NCBI RefSeq assembly: GCF_000013865.1
Contig: NC_007948.1
Span: 2,232,001-2,296,000 of the forward strand
Origin: Polaromonas sp. JS666
GTDB lineage: Bacteria; Pseudomonadota; Gammaproteobacteria; Burkholderiales; Burkholderiaceae_C
Direction of reading: 5' to 3'
DNA length: 64,000 nucleotides
The notes beneath the pieces are model-generated. The model saw only the letters and a list, made by a program, of their open reading frames with translations, searched no databases and was not told where the DNA came from. How positions within the stretch are numbered: position 1 is the stretch's first letter; the number at the start of each line of letters is the position of its first letter. Below are positions 35,273 to 44,975 of the stretch, piece after piece. The position numbers and the translations under genes were made by a program.

Positions 35273-36742
35273 TCAGCTTGTTTTGCGAGCCGTCTTTGCG
35301 GTCCCACGGCCTGACGGTTTTGCTGCCGGTTTTGCGACCGCTTTTGCTGGCGCTTTTGCCTTGGGGGCAGCTACTACGGCCACTTTGCCGGCATTGCGTT
35401 TCGTCGTGCCGGTTGATGGCGCGGCTGGCTTTGCCGGTTGCACTGCCAGAGGAGGCAATGTGTTGGTGGCCTTGCGCTGGCCGTGTTGCTCAAAAATAAA
35501 GGCTTTGACCTGCGGGTAAACGATCTCGCGCCAGCGACGGCCGCTGAAGATGCCATAGTGCCCGGCACCTTTGACTTCCAGGTGTTTCTGGCGGGCCTTC
35601 GGGACGTTGTAGCAAAGGTCGTGGGCAGCTTCGGTCTGGCCAGAGCCGGAAATGTCGTCCAGTTCACCTTCAATGGTGAAGTGGGCTGTCGTTTTGATGT
35701 CTTCGGGGCGCACGCGTTCGATCTTGCCGTCCACGCCCACGACATCCCAGGTACCGTTGACCAGCTTGAATTCCTGGAATACGGTGTTGATGGTGTCGAG
35801 GTAGTAGTCCGCGTCCATGTCGAGCACCGCGTTGTACTCGTCGTAAAACTTGCGATGGGCTTCCGCGCTGGCATCGTCGCCCTTGAGCAGATCCTTGAAA
35901 TAGTCGTAGTGGCTGCTGGCGTGGCGGTCGGGATTCATCGCGACAAAGCCGGTATGCTGCAAAAAGCCGGGGTAGACCCGCCGTCCCGCGCCCGGGAAGT
36001 TGCTGGGCACCCGGTAGATTACGTTGTTTTCAAACCACTCAAAGCTCTTGTTCATTGCCAGGTTGTTGACCGCCGTTGGCGACTTGCGGGCATCAATCGG
36101 GCCGCCCATCATCGTCATGCTCAGGGGCGTCAACTCGCCGCGCGAAGCCATCAGCGACACGGCGGCCAGCACCGGCACCGTTGGCTGGCAAACGCTGATG
36201 ACATGGCAGTTGCCGTAACTGCCCTGGATATGACGAATGAATTCCTGAACGTAATTGACATAGTCATCCAGGTGGAACGAACCCTCGGACAGAGGGACAG
36301 TGCGGGCGTTTTTCCAGTCGGTGATGTAGACCTTGTGGTCCTTGAGCATGGTTTTGACGGTGTCGCGCAGCAAGGTGGCGTAGTGGCCCGACAGCGGCGC
36401 CACGATCAGCACCGCCGGCTCGCCCTTCAGGCCGGTCAGCGTGGCGGGGTCGTCGGTGAAGCGCTTGAAGCGGCGCAGCTCGCAAAACGGCTTGTTGATT
36501 TCCACCCGTTCGTGGATGGTCACATCCGTGCCGTTCACATCGACGGTCTTGATGTCGAATGTTGGCTTTTCGTAGTCTTTGCCCAAGCGGTAAATCAGGC
36601 TGTAGCCGGCGGCCACACGCTGCGCAAAAGGGTTCTGCCCCACTGGCGACAAGGGGTTGCTGAAGAGTTTCGCAGCCGCCTGCGCAAAGTCAACAAAGGG
36701 CTCCATCAGTGTGCGCTGGGCTTCATAGACTTGGTAGAGCAT
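35273..36742 (-). CDS. phaZ: Intracellular PHB depolymerase
   Basis: A 489-residue enzyme that mobilises intracellular PHB granules. The N-terminus LYQVYEAQRTLMEPFVDFAQAAAKLFSNPLSP and the catalytic Cys185 in ISVCQPTVPVLAAVSLMASRG match the Ralstonia PhaZa1 family, in which Cys replaces the usual Ser. Asp and His candidates lie in GELDDISGSGQTEAAH and VKGAGHYGIFSGRRWREIVYPQV. The last 60 residues are an Ala/Lys/Pro-rich tail absent from the core family, perhaps for granule or nucleoid binding. With phaA-phaB at the window start this gives both synthesis and turnover of PHB, 35 kb apart. Confidence 0.93.
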   Translation of the reverse strand: MLYQVYEAQRTLMEPFVDFAQAAAKLFSNPLSPVGQNPFAQRVAAGYSLIYRLGKDYEKPTFDIKTVDVNGTDVTIHERVEINKPFCELRRFKRFTDDPATLTGLKGEPAVLIVAPLSGHYATLLRDTVKTMLKDHKVYITDWKNARTVPLSEGSFHLDDYVNYVQEFIRHIQGSYGNCHVISVCQPTVPVLAAVSLMASRGELTPLSMTMMGGPIDARKSPTAVNNLAMNKSFEWFENNVIYRVPSNFPGAGRRVYPGFLQHTGFVAMNPDRHASSHYDYFKDLLKGDDASAEAHRKFYDEYNAVLDMDADYYLDTINTVFQEFKLVNGTWDVVGVDGKIERVRPEDIKTTAHFTIEGELDDISGSGQTEAAHDLCYNVPKARQKHLEVKGAGHYGIFSGRRWREIVYPQVKAFIFEQHGQRKATNTLPPLAVQPAKPAAPSTGTTKRNAGKVAVVAAPKAKAPAKAVAKPAAKPSGRGTAKTARKTS

Positions 36743-37074
36743 GGGACAAACCTTCGTAATTTCTGGATTAATTTGGGGCGAGATCTGGGCGAAATCGGTG
36801 CATGTTGCAGTGCAATATAACAGGCATTGACCCTCTGGGTCTAAGGAGTACTACCCATTTTTGGGCCGTTTTAACAGGGATTCGGCCAAAGCGCTCCTGT
36901 GGGGCTGCTGACTCCACCCGGTGGCGCGGCTCTGGCCCCAGTAGTCCCGATTCCCCAAAAAGAACTGGCCGCTTCGCCCGCAGGCGACAAGTCCCTGTTT
37001 GCAAGGCTTAATATCTGGGCTCAGCAGTGAGCCAGTTCGGGCCGATGCCGTAACCCCCCTCGCAGGAGAAGCCC
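36743..37074. other. 332-bp divergent intergenic region, phaZ / ygiD
   Basis: No gene is seen here. The region must hold the phaZ promoter (reading left) and the ygiD promoter (reading right). Its visible structure is the palindrome TTGCAGTGCAA at 36805-36815 and, just before ygiD, AGGAGAAGCCC as ribosome-binding site (37064-37074). The remainder is a mixture of GC-rich sequence with no clear repeat. Confidence 0.5.
36805..36815. promoter_or_regulatory. Palindrome TTGCA-G-TGCAA upstream of phaZ
   Basis: A perfect 5-bp-arm palindrome lies 63 bp upstream of the phaZ start. TGC/GCA-rich palindromes are the type of site bound by the PHB-responsive repressor PhaR, so this is a candidate PhaR operator. 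That link is inference; no phaR gene is in the window. Confidence 0.35.
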
Positions 37075-37929
37075 ATGCTCCCCATCCCTGATGCCGCCAC
37101 GCTGGACCGGCTCGCGTCCCTGAAGAAATCAGAAAGAATGCCGGTGCTTTTTCTCGGCCATGGCAGTCCCATGAACGCGCTTGGCGACAACGAATACCGG
37201 CGCAGCTGGCAGGTGCTGGGCGCCGAATTTGGATCGAAACTGCCCCGTCCGCAGCTGATTTTGTGCATTTCCGCGCACTGGCTGACCGAGGGCTGGTGGC
37301 TAACGGCCATGGCCCAGCCCAAGACCATCCATGACTTTGGCGGTTTTCCGCAGGAACTCTTTGACCAGCAATACCCGGCGCCAGGCGACCCCGCAGCGGC
37401 GCAGGCGCTCAGCCTGCTGGTGCGGCAGCGCGCCTCGGAACCGCTGGGGCTGGACGTGGGTGAATGGGGGCTGGACCACGGTAGCTGGTCTGTGCTCAAG
37501 CCCATGTTTCTGGGAGCGGACATCCCGGTCATCCAGCTCAGCATGGATTACAGCCGGGCACCCGACGAACACTATGCGCTGGCGCGACAACTCAAGGCCC
37601 TGCGCGACCGGGGCGTGCTGATTGTGGGCAGCGGCAACATCGTGCATAACCTGCGCCAGATGCAGCGGGGGGCCACTGGCAGCCAGGCCTACGATTGGGC
37701 CCTGGAATTCGACCAGACGATTGGCGGCTACCTGCAGCAGGGCAACCTCGCCGCCTTGCCTGGCTTCCAGAAACTCGGACAGGTGGCCAAAATGGCCCAC
37801 CCGACCCACGAGCACTATCTGCCGCTGCTATACGCGGCAGGCGCTGTCGAGGCCCGGGAGCCGATGCGGTTTTTCAACACCAGCTTTCAGGGCGGCTCGA
37901 TCTCGATGCGTTCGGTGGTCTGGGGCTAG
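37075..37929 (+). CDS. ygiD: DODA-type extradiol ring-cleavage dioxygenase (YgiD-like)
   Basis: The protein has 284 residues and the class III extradiol (LigB) fold. Metal-ligand regions are FLGHGSPMNAL (residues 26-36), CISAHWLTEGWW (about 64-75), GEWGLDHGSWSVLKPMF and SGNIVHNLRQM. E. coli YgiD (about 270 residues) acts on 4,5-DOPA in vitro, and the natural substrate is unknown. Translation starts at an ATG preceded by AGGAG. It is convergent with the aminotransferase gene, 19 bp apart, and divergent from phaZ. Confidence 0.88.
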   Translation: MLPIPDAATLDRLASLKKSERMPVLFLGHGSPMNALGDNEYRRSWQVLGAEFGSKLPRPQLILCISAHWLTEGWWLTAMAQPKTIHDFGGFPQELFDQQYPAPGDPAAAQALSLLVRQRASEPLGLDVGEWGLDHGSWSVLKPMFLGADIPVIQLSMDYSRAPDEHYALARQLKALRDRGVLIVGSGNIVHNLRQMQRGATGSQAYDWALEFDQTIGGYLQQGNLAALPGFQKLGQVAKMAHPTHEHYLPLLYAAGAVEAREPMRFFNTSFQGGSISMRSVVWG

Positions 37930-37948
37930 GGCCTGGGCGGCGCCAGTC

Positions 37949-39145
37949 TTACATCACCTTCGCGATGGAGGCGCAGACGTAGTCGATGTTTTTGCTGTTC
38001 AGCGCCGCCACGCACATGCGGCCGGTGTCGGTGCCGTACACGCCAAACTCGTTGCGCAGGCGCACCATCTGGTCTTTGGACAGGCCCGAGTAGCTGAACA
38101 TGCCGATCTGGGTGGTGATAAAGCTCATGTCCTGCTTGACACCGGCGGCCTTCAGGCCATCGACCAGTTTCTGGCGCATGGCCTTGATGCGCACACGCAT
38201 CTCGCCCAGTTCCTGTTCCCACAGGGCGTGCAGCTCGGGGTTGTTCAGCACCGCAGCGACCACCGCACCGCCATGGATGGGCGGGTTGGAATAATTGGTG
38301 CGGATCACGATCTTGAGCTGGCTCAGCACGCGGGCTGCTTCTTCCTTGCTCTCGCACAGCACGCTCAAGGCGCCCACGCGTTCGCCGTACAGGCTGAAGC
38401 TCTTGGAGAACGAGGTCGAGACAAAGAAGTCCAGGCCCGCAGCCACAAATTTGCCGATGACCGCGCCGTCTTCGGCAATTCCATGGCCAAAGCCCTGGTA
38501 GGCCATGTCGAGGAAGGCGACGAGGTCTTTGGCCTTGACGGCGGCAATCACCTGGTCCCACTGGGCGGCGGTGATGTCGTAGCCGGTCGGGTTGTGGCAG
38601 CAGGCGTGCAGCACGACGATGGTGCCGGGCTCGGCGGCGTTCAGGCTGGCCAGCATGCCGTCAAAGTTCACGCCACGTTTGGCTGCATCGTAGTAGGCGT
38701 AGCTGTCGACCGTGAAGCCTGCATTGGTGAACAGGGCACGGTGGTTTTCCCAGCTCGGGTCGCTGATCAGCACCTTGGCGTTGGGGTTGAGGTGTTTGAG
38801 GAAGTCTGCGCCTATCTTCAGGCCACCGGTGCCGCCAATGCCCTGGACGGTGGCAATGCGGCCGGAAGTGACGGGTTCGCTGTCAGCGCCAAACACCAGG
38901 CCCTTGACAGCCGCGTCATAGGCGGCAATTCCGTCAATCGGCAGGTAACCACGCGGCGAGGGCGTGGCCATCATGGTTTTTTCAGCGGCCTGCACGCATT
39001 GCAACAGGGGCAGCTTGCCGTTATCGTCAAAATAAACGCCCACGCCGAGGTTGACTTTGGCCGGGTTGGTGTCGGCATTGAACTGCTCGTTCAGACCCAG
39101 AATCGGATCGCGCGGGGCCATTTCGACAGCGGTAAACAAAGACAT
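37949..39145 (-). CDS. tyrB: Aromatic/aspartate aminotransferase (class I)
   Basis: A 398-residue PLP enzyme of the AspC/TyrB group. The PLP lysine is in STSFSKSFSLYGERVGAL (about residues 245-262). Other family residues are CCHNPTGYD (Asn/Pro of the PLP ring contact), FLDMAYQGFG (Asp, Tyr) and the C-terminal Arg in GTDTGRMCVAAL. It transfers amino groups between glutamate and aspartate or aromatic 2-oxoacids. Whether it is mainly AspC-like or TyrB-like cannot be told by eye. Monocistronic, facing uvrB divergently. Confidence 0.88.
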   Translation of the reverse strand: MSLFTAVEMAPRDPILGLNEQFNADTNPAKVNLGVGVYFDDNGKLPLLQCVQAAEKTMMATPSPRGYLPIDGIAAYDAAVKGLVFGADSEPVTSGRIATVQGIGGTGGLKIGADFLKHLNPNAKVLISDPSWENHRALFTNAGFTVDSYAYYDAAKRGVNFDGMLASLNAAEPGTIVVLHACCHNPTGYDITAAQWDQVIAAVKAKDLVAFLDMAYQGFGHGIAEDGAVIGKFVAAGLDFFVSTSFSKSFSLYGERVGALSVLCESKEEAARVLSQLKIVIRTNYSNPPIHGGAVVAAVLNNPELHALWEQELGEMRVRIKAMRQKLVDGLKAAGVKQDMSFITTQIGMFSYSGLSKDQMVRLRNEFGVYGTDTGRMCVAALNSKNIDYVCASIAKVM

Positions 39146-39345
39146 GAAAAAATCCTCAGGAAGTAATGAAAGAAAGAATCAGCGGAAGAGAGCGGAAGAA
39201 GCAATCAATGCAGGCAGGCCGGTTTTACGGGGTGTTACTGCGGAGCGGGCATTTCGGGGGTTTTGAGCTTGTTATTTCAGATTTCGTCCGAATGTCGTAT
39301 TCTGTTTAGTTGCCCCTGATTTTAACGGGCCCAGATTGAGGTTCT

Positions 39346-41466
39346 ATGCCAGAAGTCACTGAAGTCATTACGGATTTGCCTGATTTATCCCCTGCCGGAG
39401 AATTTGTCAGCTTTCCCGATTCGCCCTTTGAGCTGTTCATGCCTTACCCGCCGGCAGGTGACCAGCCGACCGCGATTGCCCAGCTGGTGGAAGGCGTCAA
39501 CGATGGCGAAGTGTTCCAGACCCTGCTGGGCGTCACGGGTTCGGGCAAGACCTTCACCATGGCCAACGTGATCGCGCGCCTGGGGCGCCCGGCAATCGTA
39601 TTTGCGCCCAACAAGACCCTGGCAGCGCAGCTTTACAGCGAGTTCCGGGAGTTTTTCCCGAAGAACGCGGTGGAGTATTTCGTCAGTTATTACGACTACT
39701 ACCAGCCCGAGGCCTACGTGCCGCAGCGCGATCTTTTTATCGAAAAAGACTCCGCCATCAACGAGCACATCGAGCAGATGCGCCTTTCAGCCACCAAGAG
39801 CGTGCTGGAGCGCCGGGACACCATCATCGTCGGCACCGTGAGCGCGATCTACGGCATTGGGGCACCCGAGGATTACACCCAGATGCGCTTCATCGCGCGT
39901 ACTGGCGACAAGATGGGACAGCGCGACGTCATTGCCCGCCTGATCCGCATGCAGTACACCCGTAATGAACAGGATTTTGCGCGCGGCACCTTCCGGGTAC
40001 GCGGCGACGTGATCGATATCTTTCCGGCCGAGCATTCCGAACTGGCCATCCGCATCGAGCTGTTTGACGACGAGATCGAAAGCCTGCAGCTGTTTGACCC
40101 GCTCACCGGGCGTATCCGGCAAAAAGTCCCGCGTTTTGTCGTGTATCCCAAAAGCCACTACGTGACGCCGCGTGACAAGGTCATGGCGGCGGTGGAGACC
40201 ATCAAGCTGGAGCTGTCCGAGCGGGTGGGGCAGTTTGTGGCCGACGGCAAGCTGGTGGAGGCCCAGCGGATCGAGCAGCGCACCCGGTTTGACCTAGAGA
40301 TGCTCAGCGAGATCGGGCACTGCAAGGGGATTGAAAACTACACCCGCCACCTGAGCGGATCGGCGCCGGGTTCAGCACCGTCAACCCTGTGCGACTACCT
40401 GCCCAAGGATGCGGTGATGTTCCTGGATGAGAGCCACGTCATGATCGGTCAGCTCAACGCCATGTACAACGGCGACCGGGCGCGCAAGACCACGCTGGTG
40501 GAATACGGCTTCAGGCTGCCCAGCGCGCTGGACAACCGGCCGCTCAAGTTTGACGAGTTCGAAGCCAAGATGCGCCAGGCCATCTTTGTGTCTGCCACAC
40601 CGGCGGCCTACGAGCAGGAACACGCGGGCCAGGTGGTGGAGCAGGTTGTCAGGCCCACCGGGCTGGTGGACCCGCAGGTGGAGGTGCGGCCGGCCACGCA
40701 TCAGGTCGATGATGTGCTGCAGGAAATCCGCATCCGGGTCGACCGGAACGAGCGGGTGCTGATCACCACCTTGACCAAGCGGATGGCCGAGCAGCTCACC
40801 GATTACCTGGGCGACAACGGAGTGAAAGTTCGCTATCTGCACAGTGACGTGGATACGGTCGAGCGCGTGGAAATTTTGCGCGACCTGCGGCTCGGTGCAT
40901 TTGACGTGCTGGTCGGCATCAATTTGCTGCGCGAAGGCCTGGACATTCCCGAGGTCTCGCTGGTGGCGATTCTGGATGCGGACAAGGAAGGTTTTTTAAG
41001 GTCGGAGCGTAGCCTGATTCAAACCATTGGCCGGGCGGCCCGAAACCTGAACGGCCGTGCCATTCTGTATGCCGACCGCATCACCGATTCCATGAAAAAA
41101 GCCATGGACGAAACCGAGCGCCGCCGCAACAAACAAATTGCATTCAACCTGGAGCATGGCATTACGCCGCGAAGCATTGTCAAACGAATCAAAGACCTGA
41201 TTGATGGCGTTTACAGCGAAAAATCCGGCAAGGAAGCTGAAAAGCTTGAAATGCAAAAGGCGCTCGTGGAAGACATGAGCGAGAAAGACATCGCCCGTGA
41301 GATCAAGCGGCTGGAAAAGCAGATGGTTGAACACGCCAGGAACCTGGAGTTCGAAAAAGCCGCCAGGATTCGAGACCAGCTGCACACGCTCAAGGAACAG
41401 GCTTTTGGCGCACCGGGCGCGGACAATGTGGAGGTTATTGCGGCTTCGGGTGCGGGGTCGCGCTAG
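39346..41466 (+). CDS. uvrB: UvrABC excinuclease subunit B
   Basis: The 706-residue DNA-repair helicase-like protein has Walker [14 protein letters not shown] (about residues 62-74), the damage-probing hairpin [13 protein letters not shown], the DEAH-like motif [11 protein letters not shown], helicase motif [12 protein letters not shown] and a C-terminal UVR domain ([27 protein letters not shown], about 650-676). Length is slightly above E. coli (673) owing to a short N-terminal extension. I searched the 200-bp upstream gap for a LexA box (CTGT-N8-ACAG) and did not find a perfect one. Confidence 0.97.
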   Translation: MPEVTEVITDLPDLSPAGEFVSFPDSPFELFMPYPPAGDQPTAIAQLVEGVNDGEVFQTLLGVTGSGKTFTMANVIARLGRPAIVFAPNKTLAAQLYSEFREFFPKNAVEYFVSYYDYYQPEAYVPQRDLFIEKDSAINEHIEQMRLSATKSVLERRDTIIVGTVSAIYGIGAPEDYTQMRFIARTGDKMGQRDVIARLIRMQYTRNEQDFARGTFRVRGDVIDIFPAEHSELAIRIELFDDEIESLQLFDPLTGRIRQKVPRFVVYPKSHYVTPRDKVMAAVETIKLELSERVGQFVADGKLVEAQRIEQRTRFDLEMLSEIGHCKGIENYTRHLSGSAPGSAPSTLCDYLPKDAVMFLDESHVMIGQLNAMYNGDRARKTTLVEYGFRLPSALDNRPLKFDEFEAKMRQAIFVSATPAAYEQEHAGQVVEQVVRPTGLVDPQVEVRPATHQVDDVLQEIRIRVDRNERVLITTLTKRMAEQLTDYLGDNGVKVRYLHSDVDTVERVEILRDLRLGAFDVLVGINLLREGLDIPEVSLVAILDADKEGFLRSERSLIQTIGRAARNLNGRAILYADRITDSMKKAMDETERRRNKQIAFNLEHGITPRSIVKRIKDLIDGVYSEKSGKEAEKLEMQKALVEDMSEKDIAREIKRLEKQMVEHARNLEFEKAARIRDQLHTLKEQAFGAPGADNVEVIAASGAGSR

Positions 41467-41566
41467 CTTTCGGCGCGGGCACGCCTGTGCTTTCGCACCA
41501 TGGCGGTGCATTGAGTGGGCTGGCGCCCCGGGCAGCGGGCCAGGGTGGGAAAACCCGGCCTGTGGT

Positions 41567-41591
41567 ATACTTGACGAAAACAGTCAGGAAC
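41567..41591. promoter_or_regulatory. Type 1 IscR-binding site
   Basis: A 25-bp site begins ATACTTGAC and ends AGTCAGGAAC. It agrees with the type 1 IscR consensus (ATAsyyGACt...aGTcrGGTAT) at nearly all conserved positions. It lies 129 bp upstream of the iscR ATG, so autoregulation of the isc operon by Fe-S-loaded IscR is very likely. The 41467-41720 gap otherwise contains only a long leader and the AAAGGAG ribosome-binding site. Confidence 0.8.
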
Positions 41592-41720
41592 AACCTGACA
41601 GCAAAAAGAGCCCCCCGCGACATCCCGTTGACTGACTTGGGCTGCTGGAGGACGAGTTCCCTGAGGGTCACAAGCTTTCAGGGTGAAAACGACAGTCAAG
41701 CCAACTTAAAGGAGCTTGTT

Positions 41721-42257
41721 ATGCGCCTCACAACCAAAGGCCGCTTTGCGGTCACTGCGATGATTGATTTGGGACTGCGCCAGAACAGTGGGCCGGTCAC
41801 CTTGGCTGCGATCAGCCAGCGTCAGCAGATTTCCCTGTCCTATCTTGAACAACTCTTTGGCAAGCTGCGTCGGCATGAGCTGGTCGAGTCCACCCGTGGA
41901 CCCGGTGGCGGTTACACCTTGGGCCGCAAGGCGTCTGAAATCACCGTTGCCGACATCATTGTGTCGGTGGACGAGCCGATTGATGCGACCCAATGCGGTG
42001 GCAAGGAGAACTGCCTGGGCGACGGCGGACGCTGCATGACGCATGAGCTGTGGGCCTCCCTGAACAGCCGCATGGTGGAGTTCCTTGATTCCGTGACTTT
42101 GCAGAAACTGGTGGATGACCAGTTGGCCAAAGGCGTGGTGGTCGAGAATACTCCTCAGGTGAAAAAGGCCGTTTTTGCTGCACCGGTGGTCAAACCCATC
42201 CGTGTCAATGCGCCCAACTCCGTGTTCGCCTTGGGGAACGCATTTTCCAAATCCTGA
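41721..42257 (+). CDS. iscR: Fe-S cluster-responsive Rrf2 regulator IscR
   Basis: A 178-residue Rrf2-family repressor. The N-terminal winged helix is [21 protein letters not shown] ... [24 protein letters not shown]. The three cluster ligands lie in [22 protein letters not shown] (Cys spacing x6 and x6, plus the following His). The ATG has AAAGGAG upstream; the frame is open further upstream but that part covers the IscR operator. It is the first gene of iscR-iscS-iscU-iscA-hscB-hscA-fdx. Confidence 0.96.
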   Translation: MRLTTKGRFAVTAMIDLGLRQNSGPVTLAAISQRQQISLSYLEQLFGKLRRHELVESTRGPGGGYTLGRKASEITVADIIVSVDEPIDATQCGGKENCLGDGGRCMTHELWASLNSRMVEFLDSVTLQKLVDDQLAKGVVVENTPQVKKAVFAAPVVKPIRVNAPNSVFALGNAFSKS

Positions 42258-42359
42258 GGGCCTGAACGCAGTATTTTGCCGGGTTCGACCTGCGGATGAA
42301 TCGAGGTCGTTGTTTTGAGCTGCCAGCCAACCTGTGAACTAAAAAAGCTAGCTAAATAA

Positions 42360-43577
42360 ATGGATACCCCACACTTTCCGATTTATATGGATTACAGCGC
42401 CACCAATCCTTGCGACCCGAGGGTGGTGGATGCCATGATTCCCTGGTTGCGCGAGCATTTCGGCAACCCGGCTTCCCGCAGCCATGCCTGGGGCTGGGAG
42501 GCAGAAGCTGCGGTTGAAAATGCGCGCGAGCAGGTTGCCGCACTGATTGGCGCCGATCCGCGCGAAATCGTCTGGACCAGCGGTGCGACCGAATCCAACA
42601 ATCTGGCGCTGAAAGGCGCCGCCCATTTTTACAAGACCAAGGGCAAGCACCTCATCACGGTCAAGACTGAGCACAAGGCTGTGCTTGATACCTGCCGCGA
42701 ACTGGAACGCCAGGGTTTTGAAGTCACCTATTTGGATGTGCAGGCCGATGGCCTGCTTGACATGGAGGCCCTCAAGGCCGCCATGCGGCCCGACACCATT
42801 GTGGTCAGCGTCATGTACGTCAACAACGAAATTGGCGTGATCCAGGACATCCCCGCGATTGGCGCCCTGTGCCGCGAGCGGGGCATTATTTTCCATGTGG
42901 ACGCTGCGCAGGCGACCGGCCGTGTGGACATCGACCTGGCGACACTGCCGGTGGACCTGATGAGCTTGACTTCGCACAAAACCTACGGCCCCAAAGGCAT
43001 TGGCGCGCTGTATGTGCGCCGCAAGCCCCGCGTGCGCCTGGAGGCCCAGATGCACGGCGGAGGCCACGAGCGCGGCATGCGCTCCGGTACCTTGCCTACG
43101 CATCAGTGCGTGGGCATGGGCGAGGCCTACCGCATTGCCAAAGCAGAGATGCACGAAGAGAACAAGCGTATCGCCGCCCTGCACGAGCGCATGCTCAACG
43201 GCCTCAAGGATGTGGAGGAAGTGTTCCTCAATGGCCATGCTGAAAAGCGCGTGCCGCACAACCTGAACATGAGCTTCAATTTCGTCGAGGGCGAGTCGCT
43301 GATCATGGGTATCAAGGGCCTGGCTGTCTCCAGCGGTTCTGCCTGTACCTCGGCCAGTCTGGAGCCCAGTTATGTATTGCGCGCGTTGGGTCGCAGCGAC
43401 GAACTGGCGCACAGCAGCCTGCGCATGACGATCGGCCGCTGGAGCACGGAAGAAGAGATCGATTACGCGGTTGAAACCATCAAGGAAAATGTGGCCAAGC
43501 TGCGTGAACTGTCCCCGCTGTGGGAGATGTTCAAGGATGGGGTTGACCTGTCCACCATCCAGTGGGCTGCCCACTAG
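42360..43577 (+). CDS. iscS: Cysteine desulfurase IscS
   Basis: A 405-residue PLP enzyme that removes sulfur from cysteine and passes persulfide to IscU. The PLP lysine is in [11 protein letters not shown] (about residue 206). The catalytic Cys is in the mobile loop [21 protein letters not shown] (about residue 328), with the insert length of group I desulfurases. The C-terminus ends in the IscU-binding region [21 protein letters not shown]. Second gene of the isc operon. Confidence 0.97.
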   Translation: MDTPHFPIYMDYSATNPCDPRVVDAMIPWLREHFGNPASRSHAWGWEAEAAVENAREQVAALIGADPREIVWTSGATESNNLALKGAAHFYKTKGKHLITVKTEHKAVLDTCRELERQGFEVTYLDVQADGLLDMEALKAAMRPDTIVVSVMYVNNEIGVIQDIPAIGALCRERGIIFHVDAAQATGRVDIDLATLPVDLMSLTSHKTYGPKGIGALYVRRKPRVRLEAQMHGGGHERGMRSGTLPTHQCVGMGEAYRIAKAEMHEENKRIAALHERMLNGLKDVEEVFLNGHAEKRVPHNLNMSFNFVEGESLIMGIKGLAVSSGSACTSASLEPSYVLRALGRSDELAHSSLRMTIGRWSTEEEIDYAVETIKENVAKLRELSPLWEMFKDGVDLSTIQWAAH

Positions 43578-43629
43578 ACCGGCAGATCCAGCAGATCAGC
43601 AGACAAGACAGCTTTAAGAGGTAAACAAA

Positions 43630-44016
43630 ATGGCATACAGCGAAAAAGTGGTAGACCACTATGAAAATCCCCGCAATGTCGGCTCTTTTGAAAAGGGCGA
43701 CGACTCGGTAGGTACCGGCATGGTGGGTGCGCCCGCTTGTGGCGACGTGATGAAGCTGCAGATCAAGGTCAATCCGGCCACCGGTGTGATCGAAGATGCG
43801 CGTTTTAAAACCTATGGTTGTGGTTCTGCGATTGCTTCCAGCTCGCTCGTGACCGAGTGGGTCAAGGGTAAAACGCTGGACGAAGCGGCAAGTATCAAGA
43901 ACAGCGCCATTGCTGAAGAACTGGCTTTGCCGCCGGTCAAAATTCACTGCTCCATTCTGGCGGAAGACGCCATCAAGGCTGCCGTGAACGACTACAAGCA
44001 AAAGCACGCACACTGA
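43630..44016 (+). CDS. iscU: Fe-S cluster scaffold IscU
   Basis: A 128-residue scaffold protein. The three cluster-binding Cys are in VGAPACGDVMKL (about 37), YGCGSAIASSSL (about 63) and KIHCSILAEDAIKAA (about 106). The Hsp70-recognition motif LPPVK is directly before the third Cys, matching the HscA gene downstream. AAGAGG precedes the ATG. Confidence 0.97.
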   Translation: MAYSEKVVDHYENPRNVGSFEKGDDSVGTGMVGAPACGDVMKLQIKVNPATGVIEDARFKTYGCGSAIASSSLVTEWVKGKTLDEAASIKNSAIAEELALPPVKIHCSILAEDAIKAAVNDYKQKHAH

Positions 44017-44045
44017 TAGTCCTGCCTAATTTTTGAGTCATTGAA

Positions 44046-44369
44046 ATGTCCGTTACTCTCACCGATGCTGCTGCCCGTCACGTGACCCGCTATATGGCCA
44101 AGCGCGGGAAGGGCGTGGGCGTGCGTTTGGGCGTCAAGACCACAGGCTGCTCGGGTCTGGCATACAAGCTTGAATATGCCGACGAGATCGCGCCTGAAGA
44201 TGTGGTGTTTGAAGACAACGGCGTCAAGGTGCTGGTGGATCCCAAAAGCATGGCCTACATCGACGGCACCCAGCTTGATTTTGTGCGCGAGGGTCTGAAC
44301 GAAGGCTTCAAGTTCATCAATCCCAACGAGCGTGATCGCTGTGGTTGCGGTGAAAGCTTTCGCGTTTGA
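44046..44369 (+). CDS. iscA: A-type Fe-S carrier IscA
   Basis: A 107-residue A-type carrier with the three conserved Cys: [15 protein letters not shown] (about residue 35) and the C-terminal pair RCGCGESF. It delivers Fe-S clusters or iron to apoproteins. It lies 29 bp after iscU and 87 bp before hscB in the isc operon. Confidence 0.96.
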   Translation: MSVTLTDAAARHVTRYMAKRGKGVGVRLGVKTTGCSGLAYKLEYADEIAPEDVVFEDNGVKVLVDPKSMAYIDGTQLDFVREGLNEGFKFINPNERDRCGCGESFRV

Positions 44370-44456
44370 CGGGCGCACTTGCGCTAGCCCCGACATCCAG
44401 TACAGCCGTTTTTGCAGAGCCGCCTTCACTGACTGTGCTGGCGGCTTTTTCTTGAC

Positions 44457-44975
44457 ATGAACCTTCACTCCACCGATTTCGAACTGTTTGGCGTGCCTGT
44501 GCAGTTTGCGCAGGATCGTGCCGTGCTTGATGCTCGCTGGAAAGAGCTGCAGCGTGAGGCACATCCGGACAAGTTTGCAGTCCAGGGCGCGGCCGCCCAG
44601 CGTGTGGCCATGCAATGGTCGGTACGCATCAATGAGGCTTACCAGCGGCTCAGGGATCCCTTGAAGCGCGCCAGCTACCTGCGCGAGTTGCATGGGGCTC
44701 CGATCCAGGCCGAAAAAAATACGGCCATGCCACACGATTTTCTGGTCCAGCAAATGCAGTTGCGTGAAGCGCTGGATGAAGCCCAAACCGTTGAGGATCT
44801 GGAGGATATTGCCTCCGAGTCCCTATTGACTGCGGAAAAGCAGCTATCAAAAATAGAGCGCGCTCTTGACATCAACAAGGACTTTGCCACTGCGGCGCAG
44901 CAGGTCAGAAGCCTTATGTTTATTGAGCGTTTTGCCAGCGAGGTGGATGCGCGCATCGACCAGCTGGGACAATGA
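44457..44975 (+). CDS. hscB: J-domain co-chaperone HscB
   Basis: A 172-residue co-chaperone that brings IscU to HscA. The N-terminal J domain contains the HPD motif (REAHPDKFA, about residues 36-44). The C-terminal three-helix region ([20 protein letters not shown]) contacts IscU. Its stop overlaps the hscA start (ATGA). A GCTATCAAAA motif that recurs elsewhere in the window (see findings) lies inside this gene at 44843-44852. Confidence 0.95.
   Translation: MNLHSTDFELFGVPVQFAQDRAVLDARWKELQREAHPDKFAVQGAAAQRVAMQWSVRINEAYQRLRDPLKRASYLRELHGAPIQAEKNTAMPHDFLVQQMQLREALDEAQTVEDLEDIASESLLTAEKQLSKIERALDINKDFATAAQQVRSLMFIERFASEVDARIDQLGQ

Noticed and set aside
39240..39345. Possible LexA box upstream of uvrB
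   Set aside because: CTGTTTAGTTGCCCCTG has only one proper CTGT half and no ACAG at the right distance.
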